Shown in pieces: positions 9,296-21,616 of a DNA stretch of 64,000 nt. The notes under the pieces are model-generated. The model ran no database searches and was not told the origin of the DNA. It saw nothing but the letters and a program-made list of their open reading frames with translations. The DNA is from Harmothoe impar (taxonomy: Eukaryota > Annelida > Polychaeta > Phyllodocida > Polynoidae). The position numbers were made by a program, and so were the translations under genes. The stretch is taken from positions 32,850,303 through 32,914,302 of the forward strand of contig OX381721.1 of assembly GCA_947462335.1 (NCBI GenBank). Direction: 5' to 3'. Within the stretch, counting starts at the first letter, position 1. Every line of letters starts with the position of its first letter.

Positions 9296-10002
9296 ATTAG
9301 TTTACAAATAGCCCGTGTAAGTACGCCCATGTCTTGCTTATTTCTCATAGGGTTGTAAGATAGTCACATCATGATGCACATCATCATAAACGCAATCATG
9401 ATACCTTTCATTGTAAGTAGACTCGCCTCTCTGCCCTCTCTTTTAGAGAGGGCAGAGAAGCGAGTCTCACTCTTAAAAAACCCTGCCCCTCCCCCCCCTC
9501 CCCCCCTCCCCCCCCATGCATCTTAAAGAGTGCCCCCCAGAGTGCCCCTCCCCCCCTAGAAAAAAAGAGCCACATTTTTAAATTATTTTTTAGCAAGCTT
9601 TTTCAGCTTGCTTTTTTTTTCTTTTTTTAAATTTATTTATCCATCAAAATCTCAAGTGACTTATTTTGAAAGCCAACCTAGTAGTCACGTGACCCCCTTA
9701 AGTAGGTCACTTCCCGTCACGTGACCTATTTGAATTTCCCGCCAACATGGTGGTCACGTGACCCTCTTAAGTAGGTCACTTCCGGTCACGTGACCTATTT
9801 GAATTTCCCGCCCAAAGGTCACGTGACCGGAAGTAGGTCACTTCCGGTCACGTGACCTATTTGAATTTCCCGCCAAAAGGGAGGCCTCTCATTGGCTGCT
9901 TTTGAATTTCCCGCCAAAAGGGAGGCCTCTGATTGGCTGCAGGTCGATTGAGTAATAAACAGTACTTAACTATAGTCCCGTTCCGATACATACTATACTA
10001 CT
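9296..10002 (-). repeat. Right terminal inverted repeat (707 bp)
   Basis: Reverse complement of 595-1302, with only a few differences visible by eye, including G-run lengths. Ends in CTATACTACT at 10002, followed by GTGGTA. Carries the mirrored set of six CACGTG sites and four E2F-like blocks. Near identity of the two arms implies recent insertion or arm homogenisation. Confidence 0.97.
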
Positions 10003-11690
10003 GTGGTATACAGAAAAAAAATAGCAAATACTCTTAGATGAATCGAGAAATATGTGTTTCTCTTAGAGTATTGCCTGCTTAGGGAACTGACAACACTTTT
10101 ATTTTGCTAAAATCTGGAATTCATGAGATTTTCCAGTATCAAAACAACGTTTTATGTCCCCAAACAAAATGGCAGCAGATTCTGCGCACAGCACCCCCTA
10201 AAGCCTTAGTTGACTCGGAGAATCAATTTTGAAACATCAAGTTAGAGAATGAATGTGATAGGTACGTCCCCTCCACAATAATGTCATCATTGTGTGCTCA
10301 CATTTATATGATAGTCGACAAAATGTATTAAAATTATGAATTGTATCCATCACCATGCTATTCATTCCTCACAGGTGGTGACAAGCTATGAAATTTCCCA
10401 TGGGGTTAGTGTCCATGCACTTCATATTGCTCATCTATGTAGTAGATATGGACACGCCACAGCCATGTACACATTATATCCTGCAAATTGGATTTTTTTT
10501 CAATAATGCAATTGATGAGGGTAAACGCAACGTCAACAGATGGTATTAACTTATATTGTTTTATAAACCTTTTTAATAGGATTTCTCGTGAAAGACCCCC
10601 CTACTCATTATGGTCAAACAGGTCTCTCAGGTGATAAGCTGCATACAATTTCGTGAACTATTCTGAATGAGACTCCTGGACAACTACCCCCCCCCCCCCC
10701 CCCCCAAGACAAATACTGTGTGTGGCATGGCAGATAACACAATATAGTAACGTTTAAATAGGCCATAACATTTTATTAAGACATTACATTTAAGAGAGTG
10801 GGCATTCTTTAACAAAAGGGGGGATTGATTTCCATGCAAGCGGATGGAAATCCCCGGCGGAAGGGGTCAACATTTTTTTGGTTCCCCCTCTAGCAGGCTG
10901 AAATTGAGTGTGGCGGACCCGTTTTAGCCATCGTAATGTATAGGCTTTTCCACTAAAAAGAGATGTACTCATTTTCAGATTCCCCCCTCAAGAGGCGAGC
11001 TATTTCATTCAGCAGGCTCGGCTAAATATCTGCAGGCCGGATACCTTGGAGAATTAAATGTTTGAATCTAAAATTGTAGTATTAAAAGAGAATTTATATA
11101 GAGGTTACTGGTATATTCAAATCATTTAAATAAACATAACTCAGTATTTTTTTTCAACAAAATATTCAGGCTTTCTAGTTTACTCTCTAGAAACCTTAAT
11201 AATGATCCGACTTATAGGTCGTAAAAACCCACATGTAGCCCAGGATAGTGGCTAGACTATAGCCGGTGTCCGGCAGGATTTCACATAGACTGAAGAGGGG
11301 TCCAAATCCCCCCCCCCCCCCATTCCCCCCCCCCGTTAAATATAAAATGACCACTCCCTAAAGACAGATATGTATATCTATAGGTGCTATCATCATTGTT
11401 TTGTATGTACTGTGTTTGATCACTTATTGGCGACCAGGTCCTGCATGCTGTAATAAACCATGAGGATTTCCCTCAACACTTTGAGGATAAAATGATGTTG
11501 TTAATATTTATTTGAAATGCATGAATGCTGCATGAGAAGTGACTAGCCGGCACAGTGTTATTGTATTATGCTGACCCTTTACCCACCAGGTGCTTCATGC
11601 CGACAATTTTGGAGTGACATAATTCCATTGTGTCAGCATGATTCATCATCAGCTACTCATCAGGGCAGGAGACATGTGGGGTCATATTTC
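10003..11690. other. Spacer with C-homopolymers, no gene seen
   Basis: Unique-looking sequence. Contains long C runs at about 10,685-10,706 and 11,310-11,334. The segment 10,796-10,990, with GGGGGG/CCCCC-rich ends, resembles in style the G/C-run segment at 51,565-51,750, but homology is uncertain. No exon-like frame recognised. Confidence 0.4.
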
Positions 11691-12960
11691 TACCTTGAGT
11701 GTGCTTAAAGAAGGATTGTCAAGTTTCACATTGATCTGAGATAAATTTGGCTTGGTCTGGACTTTTTACATTCAGTTTTTAAAAGCCTTTCACAAATCTC
11801 TCAGCTAAGACTTTTTCATACCTTTTGATAATCTGATGTAGACACCCGCTTTTAAGTTTGTTGAATTCTCAGTGCAGAAAGTAGAATGTAGAGCCATATG
11901 CACTTAGGATCAAGTCTTATGTAGACTTGGTCTTTTTATATTCACTTTGTCAAAGTCTAACAAAGATATCTGAACTAAGACTTTGTCACAGCTTTTATAA
12001 AAGTGCTCTCTGCATCTAGGATCAAATCTAATCTAGTCACTGCCTGGCTACCACCAAAAGGAAACCATCTATGGCCATTATCAAATTGGGCTTTATTTGG
12101 TGGCACTTTCTGTCTGCCTTGTTACTACAGAGGAGCTCCACCGCTTTACTGGTGGGAAGATAAAATGGCTTTTCATCATGGTGGAATTTGTCCCGAGGTT
12201 TTAGGTACAGAACATGTGGGTGTGGATTCTTGAGGACACTGTCCTCTCTCCAATTGAGGCTCAGCTGCAAGAAGATTGAATTAGGCTATATTGGGACATG
12301 GGGAATATCAGAATGCTTGGGACATCATTGTACAACAATTATTCAGTTCAATTTGGTTCATCATCATCATGATCTTTGGGGGCATATCAACCTTGATTAT
12401 GGGGTATGTATGATGCATCAATGTAGCACTAGCAAGCACCCCTATGTACGGCATGGCACATCAAAGCACTATGCTCCCATTTAACGGTTTAAAGTGGGTG
12501 TGTTGCTTCGACCTCGTTATGCACTCACCGACTCACGTTAGATCAAGTCTGACTCTGAGGCTGCCAAGTGGCCAATGCAACATGAGATAAGACCCTGAGC
12601 CTTAGCTGGATGAGGCCAAAAAAAAGACTTGTTTCAGGTCACTCGGCCGACCCTATGAAAACAGGGCCGACCTAATAGGTTTTTTATGCAATTTTGAAGA
12701 AATTATATTTTTACTTTTTTTTCGATCAATTTTAGGATCTTCGGAGAGGCTGTCTAGTACTTTCATGTTTAAAAAAAAAGGCAAACTTTTTTTTAAAATC
12801 CGACCTACCGACCCTACAATTTCTATCCATGTTACCTGAGACAAAACTATTTTCTGGCCAGGTGAAGCAGGGAGGACTCTCCTCCACACAGTTCTACAGG
12901 ATACAGACCTACTTGATGACTCCCCTGTGACGTCATAGTCCTACAGATTATAGCCCATCT
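11690..12960 (+). repeat. R1 repeat family, diverged copy
   Basis: Aligns by eye, with substitutions and short gaps, to about 15,480-16,600 of the duplicated unit. Shared blocks include GACTTTTTACATTCAGTTTTT, AATCTGATGTAGACACCCGC, ATCAAATCTAATCTAG, GGCTGCCAAGTGGCCAATGC and TGACGTCATAGTCCTAC. A Harbinger-like MITE (12,614-12,859) is inserted near the right end. Small open frames inside, such as 12,037-12,270 (-), are not conserved between copies in a convincing coding pattern. Confidence 0.8.
12614..12859. mobile_element. Harbinger-like MITE, copy 2
   Basis: Starts GGCCAAAAAAAAGACTTGTT and ends in TTTTCTGGCC, with inverted inner arms (GGTCGGCC-type and GACCTACCGACCC words). The flanks are TGA and AGG, so no clean three-base duplication is visible in this copy. 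It interrupts the 11.7-13.0 kb R1 copy and so inserted after it. Confidence 0.78.
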
Positions 12961-13921
12961 GCATGGCTGGTTGAGGACAATCAATCACAGCTGCATGGTT
13001 AACCACTGGGTGATGTCAGTTCCTGATGCTGTCTCGGACCAGGTTATAATGAGTAATTACAGGTATTTCAGTCAGCCAATCACTGACAAAGATACCTGCT
13101 AAGCAAAAACTGGTCTGAATAACGGGTCTAGAATGCTATTTGGCTAGCTGTTGGGATGTCAGAATAACATTATATAGCCCCTGAGTAAGGAAAGCAACTA
13201 TCGTAGTGTGCATACCTAATGTAGATATTATTTCCAAGCTGTCTATTCTCTCGAATTATATTATCGGACCATGCATGAGCTCCATTTTGCCTATAGGAGA
13301 GAGACAATATGTAGCAATGTAAGCAACCATGATCCACAGTTACAGCCTTCCTTGCAAAGAAAATGATTAAGTAGAGCCTGTTCTGATTCTATCATCATGC
13401 ATGAATGCAGCCCTAAAGAGTAACATACAAGTACTGCATTCATGTATTATACCGATGCTACAGGCTCGATACAGCCCCCGAGGGGTGATCATGATGCACT
13501 ACACTGATATTCTTTGGCTTCCTATACGACCAATCTCTCAGTCACTATAGCCTAAAGAAGTTAGTCATTTTTTTGCTCCCCACACGACCAACCTAGTTTA
13601 ATTAATATCGTCATGTTGATCAGTACTGACCAGCTTACTCTGCATTTCAATAGGTATAAGTCCTTTTGAGCAAGGCATTAGTCATATGTTGTTTTGCCTA
13701 CGACAGTTTTGAATAGCACTCGGTCATACCTGACTAATGTCTCTTCAGTTGTCGTTTGATTTTTTTTTTGGCAAGGGCTGGGGCACTTAGATTTTCCGTG
13801 TAATGTAGAGCCAGCGAGTCATTCACATTATGATTAGAAACAGATTCGATACCTACAGTTATTCTGCCGTCCTAAAGGGTTAAAGGCCCAGTGCCCCTAT
13901 ATATAATATAGTGCTGGGTAC
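12961..13921. other. Spacer, no gene seen
   Basis: AT-rich. 13,505-13,620 contains CCTATACGACCAATCTCTCAG-type words that recur in reverse near 25,380-25,490, suggesting another dispersed repeat. 13,380-13,450 carries a TGCATGAATGCAGCCCT...ACTGCATTCATG short foldback. No exon-like frame. Confidence 0.4.
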
Positions 13922-16846
13922 CTGTCCTGACTCCACTCCGACTGCCCCTGGAGGGGTACCGAGACCTGCGGGTTTAACCATCCATGGCTGAACAGATTAA
14001 TAACGTCCCTTACTGAGTGTCAAAATTCATGTCATTGTTCAGTGAACGCCATGTGATCTAGTGAACAATTTACGTAACCTTATATGGATCGAAGCCATAA
14101 GTCACTGCTTAACATCATTGATTTCAGGTCAATGGACATCTGTTTCTATCATTAAAATGAGTAACATATAGCATATATGTAAGACTAACATGGATAATTA
14201 GCGGTTGCTTTTTTTCCTAGGGCAGCCCAAAGACAATTTTTGCATTTGGTATTGAAAATAACACATCCATCTAAGTGTTCATGACCTAAAATCTCTTTTT
14301 TAGAAAACAGTTCCTGGACAATTAAATATCATTTGAGTTTTACAGCAATTTCTTTGCTTAATAGTTTCTCTTGCTAGGTTGGTAATCATTTAAAGACTGC
14401 ATGAAATGTGACTAGAAACTGCATTTGTCATGATGCTCTGATGCAGTGCTGGTAAGTAACTCCAGATGAAGTGCTAGCGAGTAACTCGCTGGCACTGCAT
14501 CTGTGCATCATACTTACTCTTTTGGCCTACTGCAGATGGGTCTGACTCGATTGGTAACTTGGCAGATTGGGAAGGTCTACAGGGATGTCCTCCTGATCAA
14601 GTTGGGATGATCAAACATGTTTGATATGCCCAACTTGATCGCCCGATCAAGTTTGGCGATCGGAATGGATCAGGCCTGTCTGTAGTAGCTTTCAGCCGTG
14701 TTCTACTATGACGCAAATACAGAACCAGTGATCTCATCACCGGAGTTCCATTTATGCCTCATGAAAACGGAATCATCTATACGTCTTATTAAGGAGGAGA
14801 TTAATCAATCAGGAATAATCCAGTTTACAGTAAAAGTATACCCATAAGTAATATTGGGATCGATTAAGCCAGATTTCTATCTTGAGCTGTGTTTTGTGGA
14901 GGAAACTTAGGTTTCATTTTGATCTAAGATAAACCTGCTTTGGACTTTCTTTTTTCTTTTTCCAAAGTCTTACACCAAATTAGACCCCGAATTAAAACTT
15001 TCTCACAGCTCTCTTGAATTGGATGTAGATGCTGGCCTTTTAAGTTTCTCAAAATGATAACACAAATCCTAGCACTACGACTGCACGAAGGCACTTTGCT
15101 GATAGGATTAAATATCATGTAGGCTTTAAGATTTTATAAACATGTGCTCTGTGTCTCAGATTAAATTTAATCTACACTATGTTTTTTACATTTAGTTTTT
15201 CAGTCTAACACAAATATCTGAACATGGACCTTCCCACAGCTTTCATAAGACTGCTCACTATGTCTAGCATCAAATCTAATCTAGGCGCTGACTGGGTTCC
15301 ACCAATAAGGTAACCGCCTATGACCGGTATCTGCTTAACTTCAATCGTCAGCCATTTCTGCCTTATTAAAAGAGGAGCACTGCAGCTTCAGGGTGAGAAA
15401 AGACATATTTGGATCAATTCAGACATCTATTATATCTTGAACCATGCAATATAGATGAGAGTCAAACTTCAAAAAGATCCACGATAACTCTGGTTTGATC
15501 AGGACTTTTTACATTGAGTTTTTAAAGGTCTTTCACATATATCTCTTTCAAGATTTTTTCCATAGCTTTTTAATAATCTGATGTAGACACCCGCTTTCAA
15601 GTTTGATGAATTCTAATGGAATCCAAGGGCAAAAACTTCTGAAAGGTGCTCTGCTTCTAGGATCATATCTGGCTTTTTATATTCAGTTTGTCAAAATCCC
15701 TGAAGTAAGACCTTGTCATAGCTTTTGTAAGGCTGTGCTTTGCGTTTTAGATTTCATCTAATCTAGACGCTAGCTTTTTATATTCAGTTGTCAAAGTGTA
15801 ACACAAATCACTGACATTAGTTTTTCTCATAGCTTTTATGAAACATCTCTCTGCCTCTAGGATGAAATCTAATCTAGCCATTGACTGTGCCTCACCAATA
15901 AGACATTGTCTATGGCCTGTATCACACAGGTTCCATTTGAGGTCACTCTCTGCCTTATAACTAGAGGAGTGCTGCTGGTTCAAAGACAGCTTCAGAGGTG
16001 GGAAAAGAAAGTAGCTTTTCATTATGGCGGCCACATATCAAAAAGTCTGTGGACTTTAGGCACAAAACACATTAGCACTGATCCTTGTGGACCTAGGTTC
16101 TGCATCTAATTGAGGCTTGGTTGTAAGAGGGTTGTATAGAGATATTTTAGCCTGACTTTTGAGAAAATTAGACTATGCTTGTGAGGTCTCTTTACAACAG
16201 TAATTCAGTTCAGTTTGTCCATCTTGTTGAGCTTTGGGAGTGTATCGACCTTGTATGGTTGGCATGATGCATTCATTGAATGCAGCACCGGCTATGCATC
16301 ATGATAACAAAGTGTTAAGTAAATTAAAGCACTATACTCCTGTTAAGGGGTTAACGTGGGTGTGGTGTCAGTGCCTCGTTATGTACTCACGACTGACGTT
16401 AGGTCAAGTCTGCCTCTCAGGCTGCCAAGTAGCCAATGCTGTATGAGATAATACCCCGAGTGGTCCAGGGGCAAGAGGGGTCGGGCGGGCTGTAGGGCCG
16501 GCCTTCAGCTAGGTCTGTGGGATAGAGACCTACTTATTAACCCTCCGTGACGTCATAGTCCTACTGATTACAGACCGTCCACAGTAAGCAGGTGGAGGAC
16601 GAGTTTAGGAGAACGGGACGACCTGGATAAACAGGCAGCCTGTACTTTCAGGTCGCCCCTATACCCTCTCCCAGCACAGCAGGCTGGTATACCAGGCTGG
16701 GAGCCTGATGTAGCAGGTGGGGCATCAGGCTTTCACACCTTTTGCAAGCAGATACTCTGCTCTGTGTGTGTCATAATAAGTAAATAATGATTTTAACTCA
16801 TAATACTACAGAAATGCAATGGACCAAGCACATAATGCATCCATAA
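13922..16846 (+). repeat. 2,925 bp tandem duplication, copy 1 (contains R1)
   Basis: Nearly identical to 16,847-19,771 at a constant offset of 2,925 bases. I could count only six substitutions by eye (13,947; 13,963; 15,423; 15,713; about 16,043; 16,289), about 99.8 percent identity. The unit contains R1 sequence from about 14,795 on. That part is itself made of a degenerate ~110-120 bp subrepeat with the words TCTAGGATCAAATCTAATCTAG, TTTTTATATTCAGTTTGTC and ACTAAGACTTTCTCATAGC. Short open frames on both strands recur in both copies only because the DNA is duplicated. No protein family recognised. Confidence 0.97.
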
Positions 16847-19771
16847 CTGTCCTGACTCCACTCCGACTGCCGCTGGAGGGGTACCGACACCTGCGGGTTT
16901 AACCATCCATGGCTGAACAGATTAATAACGTCCCTTACTGAGTGTCAAAATTCATGTCATTGTTCAGTGAACGCCATGTGATCTAGTGAACAATTTACGT
17001 AACCTTATATGGATCGAAGCCATAAGTCACTGCTTAACATCATTGATTTCAGGTCAATGGACATCTGTTTCTATCATTAAAATGAGTAACATATAGCATA
17101 TATGTAAGACTAACATGGATAATTAGCGGTTGCTTTTTTTCCTAGGGCAGCCCAAAGACAATTTTTGCATTTGGTATTGAAAATAACACATCCATCTAAG
17201 TGTTCATGACCTAAAATCTCTTTTTTAGAAAACAGTTCCTGGACAATTAAATATCATTTGAGTTTTACAGCAATTTCTTTGCTTAATAGTTTCTCTTGCT
17301 AGGTTGGTAATCATTTAAAGACTGCATGAAATGTGACTAGAAACTGCATTTGTCATGATGCTCTGATGCAGTGCTGGTAAGTAACTCCAGATGAAGTGCT
17401 AGCGAGTAACTCGCTGGCACTGCATCTGTGCATCATACTTACTCTTTTGGCCTACTGCAGATGGGTCTGACTCGATTGGTAACTTGGCAGATTGGGAAGG
17501 TCTACAGGGATGTCCTCCTGATCAAGTTGGGATGATCAAACATGTTTGATATGCCCAACTTGATCGCCCGATCAAGTTTGGCGATCGGAATGGATCAGGC
17601 CTGTCTGTAGTAGCTTTCAGCCGTGTTCTACTATGACGCAAATACAGAACCAGTGATCTCATCACCGGAGTTCCATTTATGCCTCATGAAAACGGAATCA
17701 TCTATACGTCTTATTAAGGAGGAGATTAATCAATCAGGAATAATCCAGTTTACAGTAAAAGTATACCCATAAGTAATATTGGGATCGATTAAGCCAGATT
17801 TCTATCTTGAGCTGTGTTTTGTGGAGGAAACTTAGGTTTCATTTTGATCTAAGATAAACCTGCTTTGGACTTTCTTTTTTCTTTTTCCAAAGTCTTACAC
17901 CAAATTAGACCCCGAATTAAAACTTTCTCACAGCTCTCTTGAATTGGATGTAGATGCTGGCCTTTTAAGTTTCTCAAAATGATAACACAAATCCTAGCAC
18001 TACGACTGCACGAAGGCACTTTGCTGATAGGATTAAATATCATGTAGGCTTTAAGATTTTATAAACATGTGCTCTGTGTCTCAGATTAAATTTAATCTAC
18101 ACTATGTTTTTTACATTTAGTTTTTCAGTCTAACACAAATATCTGAACATGGACCTTCCCACAGCTTTCATAAGACTGCTCACTATGTCTAGCATCAAAT
18201 CTAATCTAGGCGCTGACTGGGTTCCACCAATAAGGTAACCGCCTATGACCGGTATCTGCTTAACTTCAATCGTCAGCCATTTCTGCCTTATTAAAAGAGG
18301 AGCACTGCAGCTTCAGGGTGAGAAAAGACATATTTGGATCAATTCAGGCATCTATTATATCTTGAACCATGCAATATAGATGAGAGTCAAACTTCAAAAA
18401 GATCCACGATAACTCTGGTTTGATCAGGACTTTTTACATTGAGTTTTTAAAGGTCTTTCACATATATCTCTTTCAAGATTTTTTCCATAGCTTTTTAATA
18501 ATCTGATGTAGACACCCGCTTTCAAGTTTGATGAATTCTAATGGAATCCAAGGGCAAAAACTTCTGAAAGGTGCTCTGCTTCTAGGATCATATCTGGCTT
18601 TTTATATTCAGTTTGTCAAAATCCCTGAAGTAAGACCATGTCATAGCTTTTGTAAGGCTGTGCTTTGCGTTTTAGATTTCATCTAATCTAGACGCTAGCT
18701 TTTTATATTCAGTTGTCAAAGTGTAACACAAATCACTGACATTAGTTTTTCTCATAGCTTTTATGAAACATCTCTCTGCCTCTAGGATGAAATCTAATCT
18801 AGCCATTGACTGTGCCTCACCAATAAGACATTGTCTATGGCCTGTATCACACAGGTTCCATTTGAGGTCACTCTCTGCCTTATAACTAGAGGAGTGCTGC
18901 TGGTTCAAAGACAGCTTCAGAGGTGGGAAAAGAAAGTAGCTTTTCATTATGGCGGCCACATATCAAATAGTCTGTGGACTTTAGGCACAAAACACATTAG
19001 CACTGATCCTTGTGGACCTAGGTTCTGCATCTAATTGAGGCTTGGTTGTAAGAGGGTTGTATAGAGATATTTTAGCCTGACTTTTGAGAAAATTAGACTA
19101 TGCTTGTGAGGTCTCTTTACAACAGTAATTCAGTTCAGTTTGTCCATCTTGTTGAGCTTTGGGAGTGTATCGACCTTGTATGGTTGGCATGATGCATTCA
19201 TTGAATGCAGCACAGGCTATGCATCATGATAACAAAGTGTTAAGTAAATTAAAGCACTATACTCCTGTTAAGGGGTTAACGTGGGTGTGGTGTCAGTGCC
19301 TCGTTATGTACTCACGACTGACGTTAGGTCAAGTCTGCCTCTCAGGCTGCCAAGTAGCCAATGCTGTATGAGATAATACCCCGAGTGGTCCAGGGGCAAG
19401 AGGGGTCGGGCGGGCTGTAGGGCCGGCCTTCAGCTAGGTCTGTGGGATAGAGACCTACTTATTAACCCTCCGTGACGTCATAGTCCTACTGATTACAGAC
19501 CGTCCACAGTAAGCAGGTGGAGGACGAGTTTAGGAGAACGGGACGACCTGGATAAACAGGCAGCCTGTACTTTCAGGTCGCCCCTATACCCTCTCCCAGC
19601 ACAGCAGGCTGGTATACCAGGCTGGGAGCCTGATGTAGCAGGTGGGGCATCAGGCTTTCACACCTTTTGCAAGCAGATACTCTGCTCTGTGTGTGTCATA
19701 ATAAGTAAATAATGATTTTAACTCATAATACTACAGAAATGCAATGGACCAAGCACATAATGCATCCATAA
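16847..19771 (+). repeat. 2,925 bp tandem duplication, copy 2
   Basis: Direct head-to-tail copy of 13,922-16,846. The junction reads CATAACT|GTCCTGACTCC, with the two bases CT shared by both breakpoints, consistent with microhomology or slipped unequal exchange. Either a very recent segmental duplication or an assembly artefact in which two alleles were placed in tandem. Confidence 0.97.
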
Positions 19772-20007
19772 CTTGGTAGTTGACATATTCATCTATACAC
19801 TCAAAAGGTGTATATATTTCGCAAATATCATATAAAAATCGCAAATATGATTATATAAAAGCTGTAGTATAACCCCAGTGCTGTAACAGAACAGCCCTGT
19901 ATACCAGGCTGAGTGACCTGTGAAGACGGGCTGGGTGTGTTATACAGGCTGTACTGTAAATCGAGGCAGTCTTCCACCTGGTAAGCTAAGCTAGCCGAGG
20001 ACAGTTA

Positions 20008-20550
20008 CACTGCATGAACGTTGGCATTCAAGCAAAGTTTTTATTCCTCGAATTCACCCTTTAACCCTTAAGCTACTGACTCAGAAATTCACCCGAATCT
20101 TGACTATGGACATCTCCAACTGCTATTGCTACAAAAAACGGGGGATTTCAATATCATATCATAAAATGCCCAAATCTACCATGGTGACAGTAAATTGTGA
20201 ATATGTTAGAATGTGGGCTGAAAGAAATATATTTGATCTATAATCTGTGAAAAAAATAGGATAATTGGAAAAAAAAAAGAAGAGATTTTTGTATTTTTCA
20301 AAATGATGCTAAATGGCATCACCCGTGTTGGGGTGGATAATGCCAATTGGCATCACCCGTATTTCGGTGGGTGATGCCAATTGGCATCACCCGTAGCTAA
20401 AGGGTTAAGCGGCTTCGAGATCAGTAAATGCCATGTTAGTGTCATGGAAATGTCATAATGACATTTAAGTGGCCTTTACTGGCATCTACTGGACTTAAAG
20501 ATGCTTTAAATTCACTTTAAGCCGTCATCTTTGCTTAAATGCCAATATTT
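20008..20550 (+). mobile_element. CACTG-type MITE, copy interrupted by another element
   Basis: Left end CACTGCATGAACGTTGGCATT and right part CTTTGCTTAAATGCCAATATTT match the ~212 bp family seen whole at 33,823-34,034. The body is split by the TTAA-flanked element at 20,065-20,404. The right tip has been replaced by the 470 bp element starting at 20,553. The nesting gives a relative order: this copy first, the two TTAA elements later. Confidence 0.8.
20065..20404. mobile_element. piggyBac-like MITE (TTAA-flanked), 340 bp
   Basis: Begins CCCTTAAGCTAC and ends GTAGCTAAAGGG, a 12 bp inverted repeat with one mismatch. It is flanked on both sides by TTAA (20,061-20,064 and 20,405-20,408). TTAA duplication and CCC-starting ends are characteristic of piggyBac elements. 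No transposase is present. The right half contains three spaced copies of TTGGCATCACCCGT, internal palindromic repeats. Confidence 0.85.
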
Positions 20551-20552
20551 AA

Positions 20553-21022
20553 GGTGTCACCACCCTAAATCGGGTCACTTCCGGGTTTACTGGCCAAAGA
20601 GTCCCTTATGAACTTTGTTATTTTGCGGAATTTAGCCTATAGGGGAGGGAAAGAAGGGTTAAATACATGGTTATTTGTTATTAGGGTGATCAGAAAGTGT
20701 TTATTTATAGTCCTAAAAGAAGGATTTATCTACTCCATATAAACAGTGTAGGTTTATGGGGGTGAAACGGCCCTATAGTGTATCTATACGCTGCGTAGGC
20801 CTCACTGTACAAAACCACTACCCGGTTACCATGGCGATTGACCCAAAATCTAGCCTGACTTTTTGTGGTCACACCCGTTATATATTTTTCTGCATGTCAT
20901 AAGCTAAAATATGGTATAGGTAGCTAAACACTGTGAGAGTTTTAAGTGTCTCAAATGGCAGGTCGATTGTGGTCAATATTGAAATTTCCGAACACGGCCT
21001 AGTGCTTTAGGGTGGTGACACC
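20553..21022. mobile_element. 470 bp TTAA-flanked MITE, copy 1
   Basis: Ends GGTGTCACCACCCTAAA and TTTAGGGTGGTGACACC form a perfect inverted repeat, with TTAA immediately outside on both sides (20,549-20,552 and 21,023-21,026). A near-identical second copy lies at 21,617-22,080. It is non-coding. TTAA targets are used by piggyBac and Kolobok elements; the GGTGTC ends do not decide between them. Confidence 0.88.
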
Positions 21023-21612
21023 TTAATTAAAGGGAGGGCCTTGCATTGGTGGAAATAGTAGGCAGGGACTCTTTTTTTTCATTGATTTTCTTTATTTTTT
21101 TGGAATATTATGCAGTAGGAGTGAAGTGTATTCACTGTGCTTGCTTATTATGGCCTTAGGTTGCACATTCCATTGGTTGCTATGGGTTGCTATGGTAGAT
21201 AAACAACAATAATAGGCCCCCGGGGCCTAATTTGTGGCCAAAACTCGTGATTTTGACATGAAAATCATCCACATACTTGCCCTCTGGCTCGCTCTAGCCA
21301 TGTCTGTAACTCTCACAGGGCTTAGCGGGGTATACCTCCTGAAACCTCATGTCTTAAGCTTCATTTGGAGTGGTATTTGTATAAACTAAGTCAGGCTTGA
21401 TTTTTCGGTAGGTTCGTCCAGAAAGGACTCACTTAAACGGCCGCAATTTTTGTCGATTTTGGCTAGTTGCAGGACCCCCGGGGATATTTTTTTGCCAAAA
21501 TAAAGCTAAAATCTGTTAGTTAGACCTTATATAGTGTTTTTTTATTGTTAAGGACGCTCTAATATGTCATTAAAAAAAATGTTCACTCGTAACCATGGCA
21601 ACCCGTCTTCGT
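21023..21612. other. Spacer between two 470 bp MITE copies
   Basis: About 590 bp with T-runs and no recognisable gene. Whether it was duplicated with the elements cannot be told from this window. Confidence 0.4.
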
Positions 21613-21616
21613 TTAA

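Larger units (their letters stand above)
595..10002. mobile_element. 9.4 kb Polinton/Maverick-like element, non-autonomous
   Basis: A single element bounded by near-perfect terminal inverted repeats of about 708 bp (595-1302 and 9296-10002). The termini read AGTAGTATAG...CTATACTACT. The bases outside are GTAGTA (589-594) and GTGGTA (10003-10008), a six-base direct repeat with one mismatch. Known Polintons have TIRs of hundreds of bases, 5'-AG ends and 6-bp target duplications, so this class fits best. Autonomous members run about 15-20 kb and encode a protein-primed DNA polymerase, retroviral-type integrase, packaging ATPase, protease and capsid proteins. I see none of these here: the longest open frames are about 100 codons and sit in repeats. 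It is therefore a deleted or non-autonomous derivative. The interior holds three ~710 bp repeats, a CAG tract, a Harbinger-like MITE (7369-7629) and a foldback (8763-9140), so it has been in place long enough to receive insertions. Confidence 0.7.

Noticed and set aside
595..10002. Mutator-like element because of the long TIRs
   Set aside because: Mutator-type elements usually make 9-bp duplications. The nine bases flanking each end do not match, whereas six do with one mismatch.
10685..10706. Poly-C and poly-G runs as functional elements
   Set aside because: Such homopolymers occur at many places in the window and are error-prone in sequencing. No consistent context.
14924..19371. Conserved small ORFs present twice (for example 15,747-16,034 and 18,672-18,959)
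   Set aside because: They are identical only because the DNA is tandemly duplicated. They are not kept in the diverged R1 copies and overlap frames on the other strand.
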